Positions 53,927 through 62,762 of a stretch of 64,000 nt of DNA are shown piece after piece. A model generated the notes under the pieces. It saw nothing but the letters and a program-made list of their open reading frames with translations, was not told where the DNA came from and did no database searches. Where the stretch lies: contig JAKLFE010000009.1 of NCBI GenBank assembly GCA_022711355.1, forward strand, positions 1 through 64,000, given 5' to 3'. The DNA is from Spirochaetota bacterium (GTDB lineage Bacteria > Spirochaetota > Spirochaetia > Treponematales > Rectinemataceae). How positions within the stretch are numbered: the first letter of the stretch is position 1; each line of letters opens with the position of its first letter. The position numbers were made by a program, and so were the translations under genes.

Positions 53927-55294
53927 CTAGCTCCCCCCGGCCCCGGCCTTGGCCCTGAGCTCCTCCACCATCCTGGCGTGGCTGGCCCTGCTGATCGGGT
54001 AGAAGAAGAGGAGGGGCAGGGCGAGGAGGATGGCGAGCGAGGGGAGGGGCCCGAAGAAGAGCCTGATCCCCAGGAGGGCCCGCGCGGACTGCGCGGCCCC
54101 GGGAACGTAGCCGAAGAGGGAGAGGGCCCAGCCCGAGACCGCGATGCCGAGGGCGTTGGTGAACTTGCCCATGAACTCCCACATCCCGTAGTAGACCCCC
54201 TCGTTGCGCTCCCCGGTCCGGGCCTGGTCGTACTCGACCACGTCTGGCAGCATGCTCCAGGGGCAGACCCACTGGGCCGAGAAGCCCATGCCCGCGACGA
54301 CGGCCACGGCGTAGATCCAGGTCCTGGAGGCGGGGCCGAGGAGGAAGGTCCCGGCGCAGGCGGCGCAGGCCACGAGGAGGCCCAGGGCGTAGGCCCTCCC
54401 CTTCCCGATCCGGTCCGAGACGAGCTTCATCGGGAAGAGGAAGATGCCGATGGTCGCGAGCATCGCGAACATGACGATGGGCATCTGGGCGGCCATGTCG
54501 ATCTGGTAGCTCAGGAAGTAGGGCATGAGGGAGGTCAGGAGGGTGAAGCCGAAGCTCGTCAGGAAGCCGGCGGCGATGAGGCGCATGAAGGGCTTGTTCC
54601 GGAAGGCCCCGAGCATGCTCGTGAGGGGCGTCGAGGCGCTGGGCTTGAGGAGGGCGTCCGCCCGCTCGCGCACGCCGAAGGCCGAGACGAGGACCGTGAC
54701 GGCGGCGAAGAGGCCGAAGACCGCGCCCATGGCGCTGTAGGCCCGCCCGAGGCCCAGGCCCCGGCTCTTCATGAAGTAGTCCACGACCGCGGTGGTCGCC
54801 GCCGCCCCGATGATGTAGCCGATCACCGTGAAGACCTCGCGGACGGTCGTGAGGGAGGTGCGCTCGTCGTAGTCGAAGCTGAGCTCCGGGGTCATCGAGC
54901 AGTAGGGCACGCGGACCAGGGAGTGGAAGCTGTCGAAGAGGAGGTAGGAGAAGAGGACGACGAGGAAGGCGGCCGTGCCCCTAAGGCCCGCGGGGATCGA
55001 GAAGAGGAGGAAGGTGACGAGGGCGAGGGGCAGGGCCCCGAAGAGCATGTAGGGGCGCCTGCGGCCCCAGCGCGAGCGGGTCCGATCCGACCAGTGGCCG
55101 ATCAGGGGGTCGTTGATCGCGTCCCAGCTGAGCTTGCCCGCCATGAGGGCCGTGCCGACCAGCGCCGGATCGATGCGGGCCACCTCGGTGTAGAAGAACA
55201 GGAGGTAGAACTGGACGATCGAGGTGAGCATCTCCAGGCCCGAGGAGGCCACGCCGTAGAGGAGCTTGGTCTTGGCCGATACCTTCTCGCTCAT
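53927..55294 (-). CDS. GPH-family sugar:cation symporter (MFS)
   Basis: This 455-residue inner-membrane protein has twelve membrane segments and the GPH (glycoside-pentoside-hexuronide) signatures. These are LLYGVASSGLEMLTSIVQFYLLFFYTEV, the helix 2-3 block WDAINDPLIGHWSDRTRSRWGRRRPY, and MGFSAQWVCPWSMLPDVVEYDQARTGERNEG. It should import a glycoside with Na+ or H+. It overlaps the GxGYxYP gene by four bases and is the third gene of that operon. Confidence 0.92.
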   Translation of the reverse strand: MSEKVSAKTKLLYGVASSGLEMLTSIVQFYLLFFYTEVARIDPALVGTALMAGKLSWDAINDPLIGHWSDRTRSRWGRRRPYMLFGALPLALVTFLLFSIPAGLRGTAAFLVVLFSYLLFDSFHSLVRVPYCSMTPELSFDYDERTSLTTVREVFTVIGYIIGAAATTAVVDYFMKSRGLGLGRAYSAMGAVFGLFAAVTVLVSAFGVRERADALLKPSASTPLTSMLGAFRNKPFMRLIAAGFLTSFGFTLLTSLMPYFLSYQIDMAAQMPIVMFAMLATIGIFLFPMKLVSDRIGKGRAYALGLLVACAACAGTFLLGPASRTWIYAVAVVAGMGFSAQWVCPWSMLPDVVEYDQARTGERNEGVYYGMWEFMGKFTNALGIAVSGWALSLFGYVPGAAQSARALLGIRLFFGPLPSLAILLALPLLFFYPISRASHARMVEELRAKAGAGGS

Positions 55295-57003
55295 TCCCCC
55301 CGTCCTTTCGCCGCGGCCAGGAGGAGCTCGTCGGCCCTGACGACTTTGACCAGCTCGGGATCGAGGGTCGCGGCGAAGGCGCTCACCTGGGCGATGGTGG
55401 TCTTGTACGCGAAGAGGTGGACGCCGAGGAAGGCCGGCAGGGTCTCGATGTCGGCTATCGCGCGGCGGACCGCCTCCAGCGTCGCGGGCCCATCATCCCA
55501 TATATGGCTCACCAGGGGAAGGGCGTTCGCGACGAGGGCCATCCCGCCCATCCGGTAGGCCGGGGCCTCGCGGGGGGAGGAGCCGAGGTTGGCGTAGCCC
55601 ATGAGCCAGCCGAGCCAGGGACCGGGCTCGGCCGCGAGCTCCCGGAGGACCCGGCGCGGCGGGTCCCCGATGTACGAGGTTCCCGCCCGCACTCCGGCCC
55701 GGGCGCAGCTCCCCCTCCCCGCCGCGAGGTAGCGCCTAAGCTCGGGGCAGAGCGGCGGTATGAGGTAGCCGGCGCCCGAGGGCCCCGCTATGAGATAGTC
55801 GGCGGGGCGCTTCTCGCGGAAATAGCGGGCGAGGAGGGCCGGGGCCAGTTCGGCGAGGAGGGGCTGGATCTCCCAGGTGAAGGGCACCGAGCCCCGGGCG
55901 GGGGAGCGCCAGTTGCCGAGCTGGCCCGAGTGCATGAGGAGGAGCTGGTCCCCGTCGGAGAGGGTGAAGGAGAGGTAGATCTTTTTCTCCACGCGGATGC
56001 TGTCGGGCTCGGCGTGGTCCTGGGCCAGGGAGCCCTCGTAGGGGACGGCGGCGTGGAAGCTGTAGTCCGCGGCGAGGTGGGCGGGGAGGAGGCGCAGGCC
56101 GTTGGCCGAGAGGGCTAGGAGGAAGTCCAGCTCATCGTCGCGCCTCGTGTGCCAGCCGTAGATCGTGGGGAAGGCGCCGAGAGGGAGCTCGCGGTCCCGG
56201 GCGGCGCGGCGCTGCAGCCGCCCGGCGAGGGAGCACTCGGGGCTGGAGGCCTCCATGAGCCTGCGGGCGAGGCGGCGGATCGGGCCGTCCAGGCCGAGGC
56301 CGAAGGCGAGGCCGCGGAGCCGGCGCGGCCCCCCGACGAGGAAGAGGGCCAGGGCCTTGCCCGCGGCGCCCAGGGGACCTCGGCCGCGATGGGCCAGGGA
56401 GTAGGCGAAGATCCGCTCGCGCACGAGGTAGTCGACGAACTCAGGCCGCTCCCAGCCGGGCTCGAGGCAGGCGAGCTTGCCGGGGGCGCAGCGCGGATAG
56501 AGCCCCTCGGCCGCCCAGGCGAAGAGCTCGAGCCTATCCTTCCAGCGCCCCCGCAGATCCCGGCGCGGCTCGAGCCCGAGGCCGGAGGCCCAGGCGGCCA
56601 GGGCGGGAGGGACGATCACGAGATCCTCGAGGCCGGCGAGGCAGGCCGCGGCGTCGATCGTCTCCGGGAGCTCGGGATCGTAGACGACGAAGCCGCGGAG
56701 GATGGAGCGGAATCGCCGGGCCAGGGCATCGAGGCCGGGCAGCTCCTCGAAGGACATGCCGCAGGCCTCGCGGTAGTACGCGAGGTTGGCCTCGTCCTGG
56801 TCGCCCATCATGGGACGGAAGGTCGACTCCCAGATCTCGTCGGGCATGAAGGACTCGTTGGTCCTCCGCGAGGCGGGATCGTCGTAGAAGCCGTAGCGGA
56901 GGTAGACGCGGGGACCGCGGCGGTTCGCGAGGCCCTGGATCGAGGCCGCGGCGAGGCGCTCGCCGAAGCCCAGCTTCGAGACGTCGAGGACGAAGGCGCC
57001 CAT
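55291..57003 (-). CDS. GxGYxYP-domain protein, putative glycoside hydrolase
   Basis: This 570-residue protein matches the GxGYxYP domain (Pfam PF14323), a putative glycoside hydrolase family of unknown activity. The hallmark reads GPSGAGYLIPP (Ile where Tyr is usual). Other family blocks are YLSFTLSDGDQLLLMHSGQLGNW and FLGVHLFAYKTTIAQVSAFA. There is no signal peptide with the ATG at 57003, so it may act on imported substrate in the cytoplasm. The frame is open further upstream but would run into the MEMO-type gene. Downstream lies the GPH symporter, which fits a glycoside-use operon. Confidence 0.82.
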   Translation of the reverse strand: MGAFVLDVSKLGFGERLAAASIQGLANRRGPRVYLRYGFYDDPASRRTNESFMPDEIWESTFRPMMGDQDEANLAYYREACGMSFEELPGLDALARRFRSILRGFVVYDPELPETIDAAACLAGLEDLVIVPPALAAWASGLGLEPRRDLRGRWKDRLELFAWAAEGLYPRCAPGKLACLEPGWERPEFVDYLVRERIFAYSLAHRGRGPLGAAGKALALFLVGGPRRLRGLAFGLGLDGPIRRLARRLMEASSPECSLAGRLQRRAARDRELPLGAFPTIYGWHTRRDDELDFLLALSANGLRLLPAHLAADYSFHAAVPYEGSLAQDHAEPDSIRVEKKIYLSFTLSDGDQLLLMHSGQLGNWRSPARGSVPFTWEIQPLLAELAPALLARYFREKRPADYLIAGPSGAGYLIPPLCPELRRYLAAGRGSCARAGVRAGTSYIGDPPRRVLRELAAEPGPWLGWLMGYANLGSSPREAPAYRMGGMALVANALPLVSHIWDDGPATLEAVRRAIADIETLPAFLGVHLFAYKTTIAQVSAFAATLDPELVKVVRADELLLAAAKGRGE

Positions 57004-57017
57004 CGCTTCGGCCGGAT

Positions 57018-57863
57018 TCAGTAGAAGCCGAGGGCCGCGTAGCCGACGAAGGACTCGTCGCTCCTGAGCTCGAGGCTCGTCGCGTAGCCAAGGAGCTCGG
57101 CCCGCGTCGCCCCCTCGGCGAGGGCGAAGGCCAAGGCGGCCGCCGCCGCGCCCGGGGAGCAGGCCGACTGGTCGTCGCAGCCCCTGCGCAGCCCCTCCTC
57201 GGGGCTCATCGAGAGGAGGGCCTCGATGAAGGCTGTATCGTTCACCTCCCGGACCCATCTCTCCGCAGCGGGCCCCCCGCCCGCGGGGGCGAAGCCGTAG
57301 GAGGGACCGTAGTGGGTGAGGTCGGTGGAGCCGAGGCAGGCCAGCTTCCGCCCGAGGGAGGAGGCGGCCTCGGAGAGGGCCTGGCCGAGGAGGATCGAGG
57401 CCGGCCCGTTGGGAGCGCGGAGCCAAAGGACGCGGGCCGAGGGGAAGCGCGCCTTGACCAGGGGAAGCTGGACCTCGACGGTATTGTCGGGCACCTCGTC
57501 GCCGCGCAGTGAGAGCGGGCCGGGCTTCCGGAGGCCGAGGAGCCGGGAAAGCTCTTCCCGGAGCTCCGAATCCGCCTCGAGGGGGCCTAGGGGGCTATCG
57601 TAGAATTCCTCGAAGGCGACCAGGGGCTGGCTCGAGGCGCGCAGGTGGCCGCCGATCACCGCCACCGTCTGCGCGTCGCGGAGGGAGCGCAGGGCGCGGT
57701 AGGCTAGCTTGCCGGAGAAGGCCCAGCCCGCGTGGGGCGCGACGGCCGCGGCCGCCCCGGCTGGTACCTCGCCCTCGAGCTCCCAGCCGGAGAGGAGCTT
57801 GGATACCTCAGCACCGTCCTCGGGATACCAGCCCCGAGGCAGGTTCCGCTTCCGCAGCGCCAT
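57018..57863 (-). CDS. MEMO-family (AmmeMemoRadiSam system protein B-like) protein
   Basis: This 281-residue protein matches the MEMO1 family. VAPHAGWAFSGKLAYRAL holds the conserved His, followed by VPDNTVEVQLPLVKARFP, LGSTDLTHYGPSYGF and a late Asp/Cys block (DDQSACSPGAAAA). These His, Asp and Cys residues line a metal/dioxygenase-like site; human MEMO1 binds copper or iron. In many prokaryotes MEMO lies with AMMECR1 and a radical-SAM protein, but neither is here. The ATG at 57863 follows AAGGGGG. It is the first gene of the operon with GxGYxYP and the GPH symporter. Confidence 0.9.
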   Translation of the reverse strand: MALRKRNLPRGWYPEDGAEVSKLLSGWELEGEVPAGAAAAVAPHAGWAFSGKLAYRALRSLRDAQTVAVIGGHLRASSQPLVAFEEFYDSPLGPLEADSELREELSRLLGLRKPGPLSLRGDEVPDNTVEVQLPLVKARFPSARVLWLRAPNGPASILLGQALSEAASSLGRKLACLGSTDLTHYGPSYGFAPAGGGPAAERWVREVNDTAFIEALLSMSPEEGLRRGCDDQSACSPGAAAAALAFALAEGATRAELLGYATSLELRSDESFVGYAALGFY

Positions 57864-57943
57864 GGCCGCCCCCTTTTTGAACATGAAAAAGCGCGGCCTA
57901 CCTGGCGCGGCCGCCGATATAAGTATATGATGGCGAGGTCCTT

Positions 57944-59203
57944 ATGAAAAGACGCACCGTCGCGGCCTTCGCCGCGCTCAGCCTGATCGCCGCGGTCCTG
58001 GCGGCCGGATCCGTCGCCTACCGCGTGCTCAGGGCCGAGGAACGCGGCAAGCGGGCCGCCTCGACCGACTTCCAGCTACTCCTCTCGGAGCTCTCCGGCG
58101 TCAGGAGCTCGGCCGACCTGGCCGAGGCTCCCTTGCGCGCGAGGCTCGCGGCCCACTACCGCGCCTGCCCGAGCCTCCTCCTCGTCGCGATCTACGAGCG
58201 CGGCTCGGGCCTGCGCTGGCGCATACCCGACCGCTCCGACTACCTCCCCGCCTCCGAGGATAGGGAAGCCTTCCCCTCCCCCACCTATCCCGAGCGCTCC
58301 TCGCTCCTCATCTCGGCCCCCCTGAAGGGCGATCCCACCGGCCGCCTCGCCGTGGACGCCCTCTACTCGACCCTGGACCAATCGACGGTCTTCGCCGCCT
58401 TCCGCGACGCCCTCTTGGCCTTGGCGGCCTACCTCGCCGCCGCGGCCGCCCTCCTCGCCGCCCTGGCGGCTGCTTCGCGCGGGAGGGTCGACTCGAGCTG
58501 GAGCTCCGGAGCCCCCGCGCAGGGAGGATCGGGCGGGGAGCCTGGGCCCTCGCCCTACGCCCCCCCCGAAGAGGACTTCTCCGTCCCGGAGATGGGAAGC
58601 TTCGAGGCCGAGGCGAACGAGGCGCCCGCGACGGTCAAGGACCAGCCTCCCCTGCCCGAGGAAGGCGCCCGCGAGCGGGGCGGGGATGCGGGGCTCTACT
58701 CGCCCGCTTCGGGCCTCGGCTGGGAGAGCTACCAAGCCGAGCGCCTTGACGCCGAGCTCGCCCGCTCCGCCTCCTTCGAGCAGGACCTGAGCCTCCTCGC
58801 CCTCTCCTACGACGGGATCGACCGCGGATCCCCTGCCTACGCCGCCACGGCCAAGGCTATCGTCGATTTCTTCACCTTCCGGGACCTCGCCTTCGAGCGC
58901 GGCGAGGAGGGCTTCACCGTCATCCTCTCGAACCTCGACATCGACGCTGCCCTGCGCATGGCCGAGGAGTTCTTCAAGAAGCTGACCTTCCTCCTCCGCG
59001 ACTACCGCCGGGACCCCCTCGAGGCCCTGCCGGTCTTCATCGGCCTCTCCTCGCGGGCCGGCCGCCTGGTCGATTCCGGACGCATCACCCAGGAGGCGAT
59101 AGCTGCCCTCCAGAAGGCCAGGGAGGACTGCGACACCCACATCATCGCCTTCCGCCCCGACGCCGATAAGTACCGGCTCTACCTCAGCTCGAAGGGCTGC
59201 TGA
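57944..59203 (+). CDS. Membrane sensor with degenerate GGDEF-like domain
   Basis: This 419-residue protein has membrane segments at about 7-27 and 148-172 around a periplasmic sensor-like region (SLLLVAIYERGSGLRWRIPDRSDYL). A Pro/Glu-rich linker (about 175-235) leads to a C-terminal domain with the pattern of a diguanylate cyclase. The active loop reads RGEEGFTVIL instead of GGDEF, and the Mg-binding Asp residues are not in place. It is probably catalytically dead and may bind nucleotide or a partner. GAGG before the ATG gives a ribosome site. Confidence 0.7.
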   Translation: MKRRTVAAFAALSLIAAVLAAGSVAYRVLRAEERGKRAASTDFQLLLSELSGVRSSADLAEAPLRARLAAHYRACPSLLLVAIYERGSGLRWRIPDRSDYLPASEDREAFPSPTYPERSSLLISAPLKGDPTGRLAVDALYSTLDQSTVFAAFRDALLALAAYLAAAAALLAALAAASRGRVDSSWSSGAPAQGGSGGEPGPSPYAPPEEDFSVPEMGSFEAEANEAPATVKDQPPLPEEGARERGGDAGLYSPASGLGWESYQAERLDAELARSASFEQDLSLLALSYDGIDRGSPAYAATAKAIVDFFTFRDLAFERGEEGFTVILSNLDIDAALRMAEEFFKKLTFLLRDYRRDPLEALPVFIGLSSRAGRLVDSGRITQEAIAALQKAREDCDTHIIAFRPDADKYRLYLSSKGC

Positions 59204-59306
59204 GAGCTCTCCCGGCTGGCGACATGAAGGCCTCCGCGGAGCCGAAGCCATGCTTCGAGCCCCGGGAGGCCTCGGCCGTCCGGACCGGCCCTTGGATGGG
59301 CGAGCG

Positions 59307-59340
59307 CGAGAGGGAGACCTCGGCGAAGGTCTCCCTCTCG
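59307..59340. terminator. Perfect 14-bp hairpin between convergent genes
   Basis: CGAGAGGGAGACCT (59307-59320) and AGGTCTCCCTCTCG (59327-59340) pair perfectly around a six-base loop. It lies 104 bases after the sensor gene and 74 bases from the convergent DUF4340 gene. T-runs are weak on both sides. A bidirectional terminator is the simplest reading. Confidence 0.65.
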
Positions 59341-59353
59341 TTCATCTCGTAGA

Positions 59354-59408
59354 CGCCAACAATCGGGGGATCACTGAACGCGCATTGCGCGCCAACAATC
59401 CGGGGAGC
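59354..59408 (+). repeat. Short direct repeat
   Basis: CGCCAACAATCGGGGGATC (59354-59372) and CGCCAACAATCCGGGGAGC (59390-59408) match at 17 of 19 positions, 36 bases apart. They lie in the gap between the hairpin and the DUF4340 gene. No function is evident. Confidence 0.6.
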
Positions 59409-59413
59409 GCTCC

Positions 59414-60367
59414 CTATTTCTTCACGAGCAGGTCGGCAGGCCTCTTGAGCGCGTTGCGCAGGCCGTAGGCGGAGACCGCGTAGACGTAGGGCCCTCCGGC
59501 CAGGCGGAGGTAGAAGCGGCCCTCGCCGGCCGGGGCGCCGACCTCGAGGACCCTGGTCCCCCCGTTGCCCAGCGAGAGCTCGATTCGGGCGGCGACGGGG
59601 GAGAAGGCCGAGGCCGGCGGGGAGAGGAGGATGTCCTCGGCCTCGAGGTTGAGGATGGAGCGCAGGAGGGAGGAGACGGCGACGGCGTCGACCTGGCCCG
59701 CCAGCCCGCTCCAGCCCTGCTCGGAGCGCTTGAGCGCGTACTCGAGGGCCAGGCCCGGCTTGCCCGGCCCGTCCAGGGCGAGGGAGGCCCGCAGGGAGAG
59801 GGACTCGACGTCGGCCTCGGGCAGGGGGCCGGGGAGGACCCGGAGCTCGAGCCAGGAGGAGCGGTCGCCCCGCACGTAGGAGGCGATCGCGCTCGGGGCC
59901 GAGTAGGAGGCCTCGGATCCGGCCAAGCGGAGGTAGACCTCCCCGCCCGCGGTCGCGTAGCCCCCGAGGGCGAAGTCGGCGAGGACCTTGCCCTTCGCGT
60001 CCTTGACGAGGACGGCCGCGGCCCGGGCCTCGTCGAGCTCGAAGCTCTCCCAGGCGGCCTTGGTCTTGGCTTGGGGCCGCAGGCGCTTCACCGCCGCGGC
60101 TGCCTCGAGGAAGCTCCTCACCCGCGACTCCTGGACGGGGAGCTTGCCGCTTCCCTCGGCGAGGAACCAGGAGCCGGCTTCCTTGCTGAGGCCGAGTCCC
60201 CCGATCGAGATGGAGGCGGCTTCCTCGGCCTTGGCCGCCAGGAGGCTCCGCGACTCGGCCCGCGCCGCCCGGCGCTCCGGCGAGAAGAGGAGGCCCGCTG
60301 CCCAGATAGCCAGGAGGAAGGCGAGGCTGCCCCCGAGCCAGGCTACTTTCCGCTCGTAGCTCATCAT
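59414..60367 (-). CDS. DUF4340 domain protein of the Gld-type ABC cluster
   Basis: This 317-residue protein has one N-terminal membrane anchor (WLGGSLAFLLAIWAAGLLF). A DUF4340-like extracytoplasmic region follows, with repeated short beta blocks: SISIGGLGLSKEAGSWFLAEG, FLEAAAAVKRLRPQAK and RSSWLELRVLPGPL. It is the last gene of an operon with the GldG, GldF and GldA-type genes and overlaps the GldG-like gene by four bases. DUF4340 commonly accompanies these transporters; its exact job is unknown. Confidence 0.82.
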   Translation of the reverse strand: MMSYERKVAWLGGSLAFLLAIWAAGLLFSPERRAARAESRSLLAAKAEEAASISIGGLGLSKEAGSWFLAEGSGKLPVQESRVRSFLEAAAAVKRLRPQAKTKAAWESFELDEARAAAVLVKDAKGKVLADFALGGYATAGGEVYLRLAGSEASYSAPSAIASYVRGDRSSWLELRVLPGPLPEADVESLSLRASLALDGPGKPGLALEYALKRSEQGWSGLAGQVDAVAVSSLLRSILNLEAEDILLSPPASAFSPVAARIELSLGNGGTRVLEVGAPAGEGRFYLRLAGGPYVYAVSAYGLRNALKRPADLLVKK

Positions 60368-62034
60368 TCGCTCCTCCCCTCTCCGGCGTCATCCACGGCG
60401 CCCTCGGCGGCGCCCGCGGCGGGCGGCCCTCCCCGCTCGAGCTCCCGCGCCGCCCGCCGTCGCTTGCCGGCCCTGACGGCCCCGTAGGCGATCACGGCCC
60501 CGGGCACGACGACCAGGTTCAGGGCGTAGGCGAGGCTCGCGAGGGCGGCGCGGCGCGCGGGCTCGCGGACCTTGTTCAGCCGCGGATCGCGGGAGCCCCG
60601 ACCCTTGATGGCCACGAGCTCGTCGCCCGAGGCCAGCCACTCGGCCGCGTCCGCGACGAAGGAGGCGTTGAAGCCCGAGTCGGTCATGCCCATGAGGTCG
60701 TTGGCGAAGTCGGCCGAGCCCACGACGAGGATGCGGCCGCGCTGGCTCCTCGCCGGGGGCGGCGGCAGGGCCGCGGCCCCCTCGCGCTTCGGGACGGGCT
60801 TGCCGGCGAAGGCCGAGGGGAAGCTCCCCGAGAGGGAGGCGGCGAGGAGGTACTGTCCCGTGGTGGAGCCGGCCTCGGCGGCGTAGCGGAACTCGTCGTC
60901 GGGTCCGACGGCGAAGTCCTTGGTCTGGAGCCAGGCCTTGGCCGTCGACTTGACGAGCTCGGCCGCCTCGATCCCCTCTCGCTTCACGATCTCGAGGGGG
61001 CTCGGCCAGAAGAGGTCGAGGCCGGCGAGGCGGGCGGTGAGGGGGTTCTTGGCGTCGCGGTACTCGGGCCTCGTGACTACCCAGTGGGGATAGCGGACGT
61101 AGCGGAGCTGCATGCCTCCCGTCGGGCCCGGGGTCTGGAAGGGTATGGTCAGGGAGGAGGGATCGAGGACGAGCTCCTCGCGGACCCGGATACCGTAGGA
61201 CTCGAGGAGGCGGAGGATGGCGGTGTCCTTGAGGGGGGCGGCGCTGAGGCCGTAGCTCGCCTGGACGTCCACGCCCTTCACGGCGAAGAGGGCCTTGCCC
61301 CCCGAGGCCACGAAGGAGTCGACGCGGTAGGCGTCGTAGTCGTCCATGTCGGCGTTTCCCAGGACGACGAGGACCGAGGACTCGGGCGGGACCTCCTCGC
61401 CCCGCTGGAGCTCCTTGGTCTCCCAGCCGGCGGCCGCGAAGGCCTGGGAGAGGCTTCGGTAATCGTTGGCGAGGCTCTTGTCGGCGTCTCCGACGAGGAT
61501 GGCCGCGAGGCTCCGGCGCTCCGAGAGGAGGGCGCGGGCCGCCTTGACCACGTCGTACTCGAGGGTCTCGGCGCCGATCGCGAAGGGGATGACCTGGCTC
61601 CGGCCGAGGTACTGGAGGACGACGCCCGAGTAGACGAGGGCCACGCGCTGCTCGTTCTGCTCGACGATCTGCATCCGCTGGGGCGCGAGGCCGAAGGACT
61701 CGGCCGCCCTGGCCTGCTCGCCCGAGGAGGGGTCGGCGAGGCTCACCGAGATCTTGCCGCGCGAGGCGGCCTCGAGCTCGCGGAGGAAGTCCTCGACGGC
61801 GCGGGGGCCGGGATGCCGGTCCGCGAGGGAGGGGGTGATGTAGTAGGTGACGAGGAGCTTCTCGGGGATCTCCTCGTGGAGCTTCCGCGAGGCCTCCGAG
61901 AGGGTGTTGGCGCGGTCCGCGCTCAGGTCGAGCCTGAGGTGGAAGCGCTCGGCGACGAGGGCCGCCGCGGCTATCACCGCCAGGACGAGGAGGAGGAGGA
62001 CGTGGGCGCGGCGCTTGCCGGTCTTGGCTTCCAT
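60364..62034 (-). CDS. GldG-family ABC transporter auxiliary protein
   Basis: This 556-residue protein has membrane segments near residues 12-30 and near 500-520 flanking a large extracytoplasmic domain. LRLDLSADRANTLSEASRKLHEEI is the hallmark start of GldG-like proteins. IFSVSL-type strands and PHWVVTRPEYRDAKNPLTARLAGLDLFWPSPL are also typical. It works with the permease and ATPase encoded just upstream. The ATG at 62034 lies five bases after the permease stop. Confidence 0.85.
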   Translation of the reverse strand: MEAKTGKRRAHVLLLLVLAVIAAAALVAERFHLRLDLSADRANTLSEASRKLHEEIPEKLLVTYYITPSLADRHPGPRAVEDFLRELEAASRGKISVSLADPSSGEQARAAESFGLAPQRMQIVEQNEQRVALVYSGVVLQYLGRSQVIPFAIGAETLEYDVVKAARALLSERRSLAAILVGDADKSLANDYRSLSQAFAAAGWETKELQRGEEVPPESSVLVVLGNADMDDYDAYRVDSFVASGGKALFAVKGVDVQASYGLSAAPLKDTAILRLLESYGIRVREELVLDPSSLTIPFQTPGPTGGMQLRYVRYPHWVVTRPEYRDAKNPLTARLAGLDLFWPSPLEIVKREGIEAAELVKSTAKAWLQTKDFAVGPDDEFRYAAEAGSTTGQYLLAASLSGSFPSAFAGKPVPKREGAAALPPPPARSQRGRILVVGSADFANDLMGMTDSGFNASFVADAAEWLASGDELVAIKGRGSRDPRLNKVREPARRAALASLAYALNLVVVPGAVIAYGAVRAGKRRRAARELERGGPPAAGAAEGAVDDAGEGRSE

Positions 62035-62039
62035 GGCGT

Positions 62040-62762
62040 TCAGCTCCACTTCCGCCTGGAGAGGTTCCAGGACGAGAGGTACAGGGCGGCGGCCGAGACC
62101 GCGGCGAAGTAGGCCAGGTCCCGCGTATCGACCACGCCGCGCGAGAATGCGTCGAAGTGGAAGGCGAGGGAGAGCCAGTTGAGGAGGGAGGCGAGGAGCC
62201 CGCCTATCTGGAGGAAGGCGGCGATCCGGTCCACCAGGACGAGGGCGAGGAGGAGGAGGACCCCGCCGAGGAAGGCGCTCACCTGGTTCTTGGCCAGGGA
62301 GGAGACCCATTGCCCCACGGCGAGGGCCGCCGCCGCCTCGAGGAGGATGCCGAGGTACTGTGCGGCGATCACCCCGGCGTCGAAGGAGCCCAGGAGGGAG
62401 GCGCTGAGGGGCACGGGGAGGCTCAGGAGGAGGGCCAGGGCCGCGACGGCGAGGGAGGCGAGGAATTTGCCCGCCACGAGCTGGCCCTCGGTGAAGGGCA
62501 TGGTCAGGAGGAGCTCGTAGGTGCCCAGGCGCCGCTCCTCGGCCCAGGAGCGCATCGTGAGGGCCGGCGCGAGGAAGGCGAGGACGATGGGCATGACCCC
62601 GAAATAGGGCCTGAGGTCGGCCTGGTTCGCGGCGATGAAGCCCCGCACGAAGTAGAGCCAGGCCGAGGTGAAGACGAGAAAGCCGAGGATGACCGCGTAG
62701 GCCACCGGCGAGTTGAAGGAGCTGCGGAGCTCGCGCTTGGCGACGGCGAGGACCTTGCTCAT
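62040..62762 (-). CDS. ABC-2-type permease (GldF-like)
   Basis: This 240-residue membrane protein has six hydrophobic segments. It begins with LAVAKRELRSSFNSPVAYAVI and contains the conserved LTMRSWAEERRLGTYELLLTMPFTEGQLVAGKFLA block of ABC-2 permeases. It pairs with the ATPase encoded just upstream (four-base overlap). In gliding bacteria this system supports motility. In spirochaetes its cargo is unknown. Confidence 0.9.
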   Translation of the reverse strand: MSKVLAVAKRELRSSFNSPVAYAVILGFLVFTSAWLYFVRGFIAANQADLRPYFGVMPIVLAFLAPALTMRSWAEERRLGTYELLLTMPFTEGQLVAGKFLASLAVAALALLLSLPVPLSASLLGSFDAGVIAAQYLGILLEAAAALAVGQWVSSLAKNQVSAFLGGVLLLLALVLVDRIAAFLQIGGLLASLLNWLSLAFHFDAFSRGVVDTRDLAYFAAVSAAALYLSSWNLSRRKWS

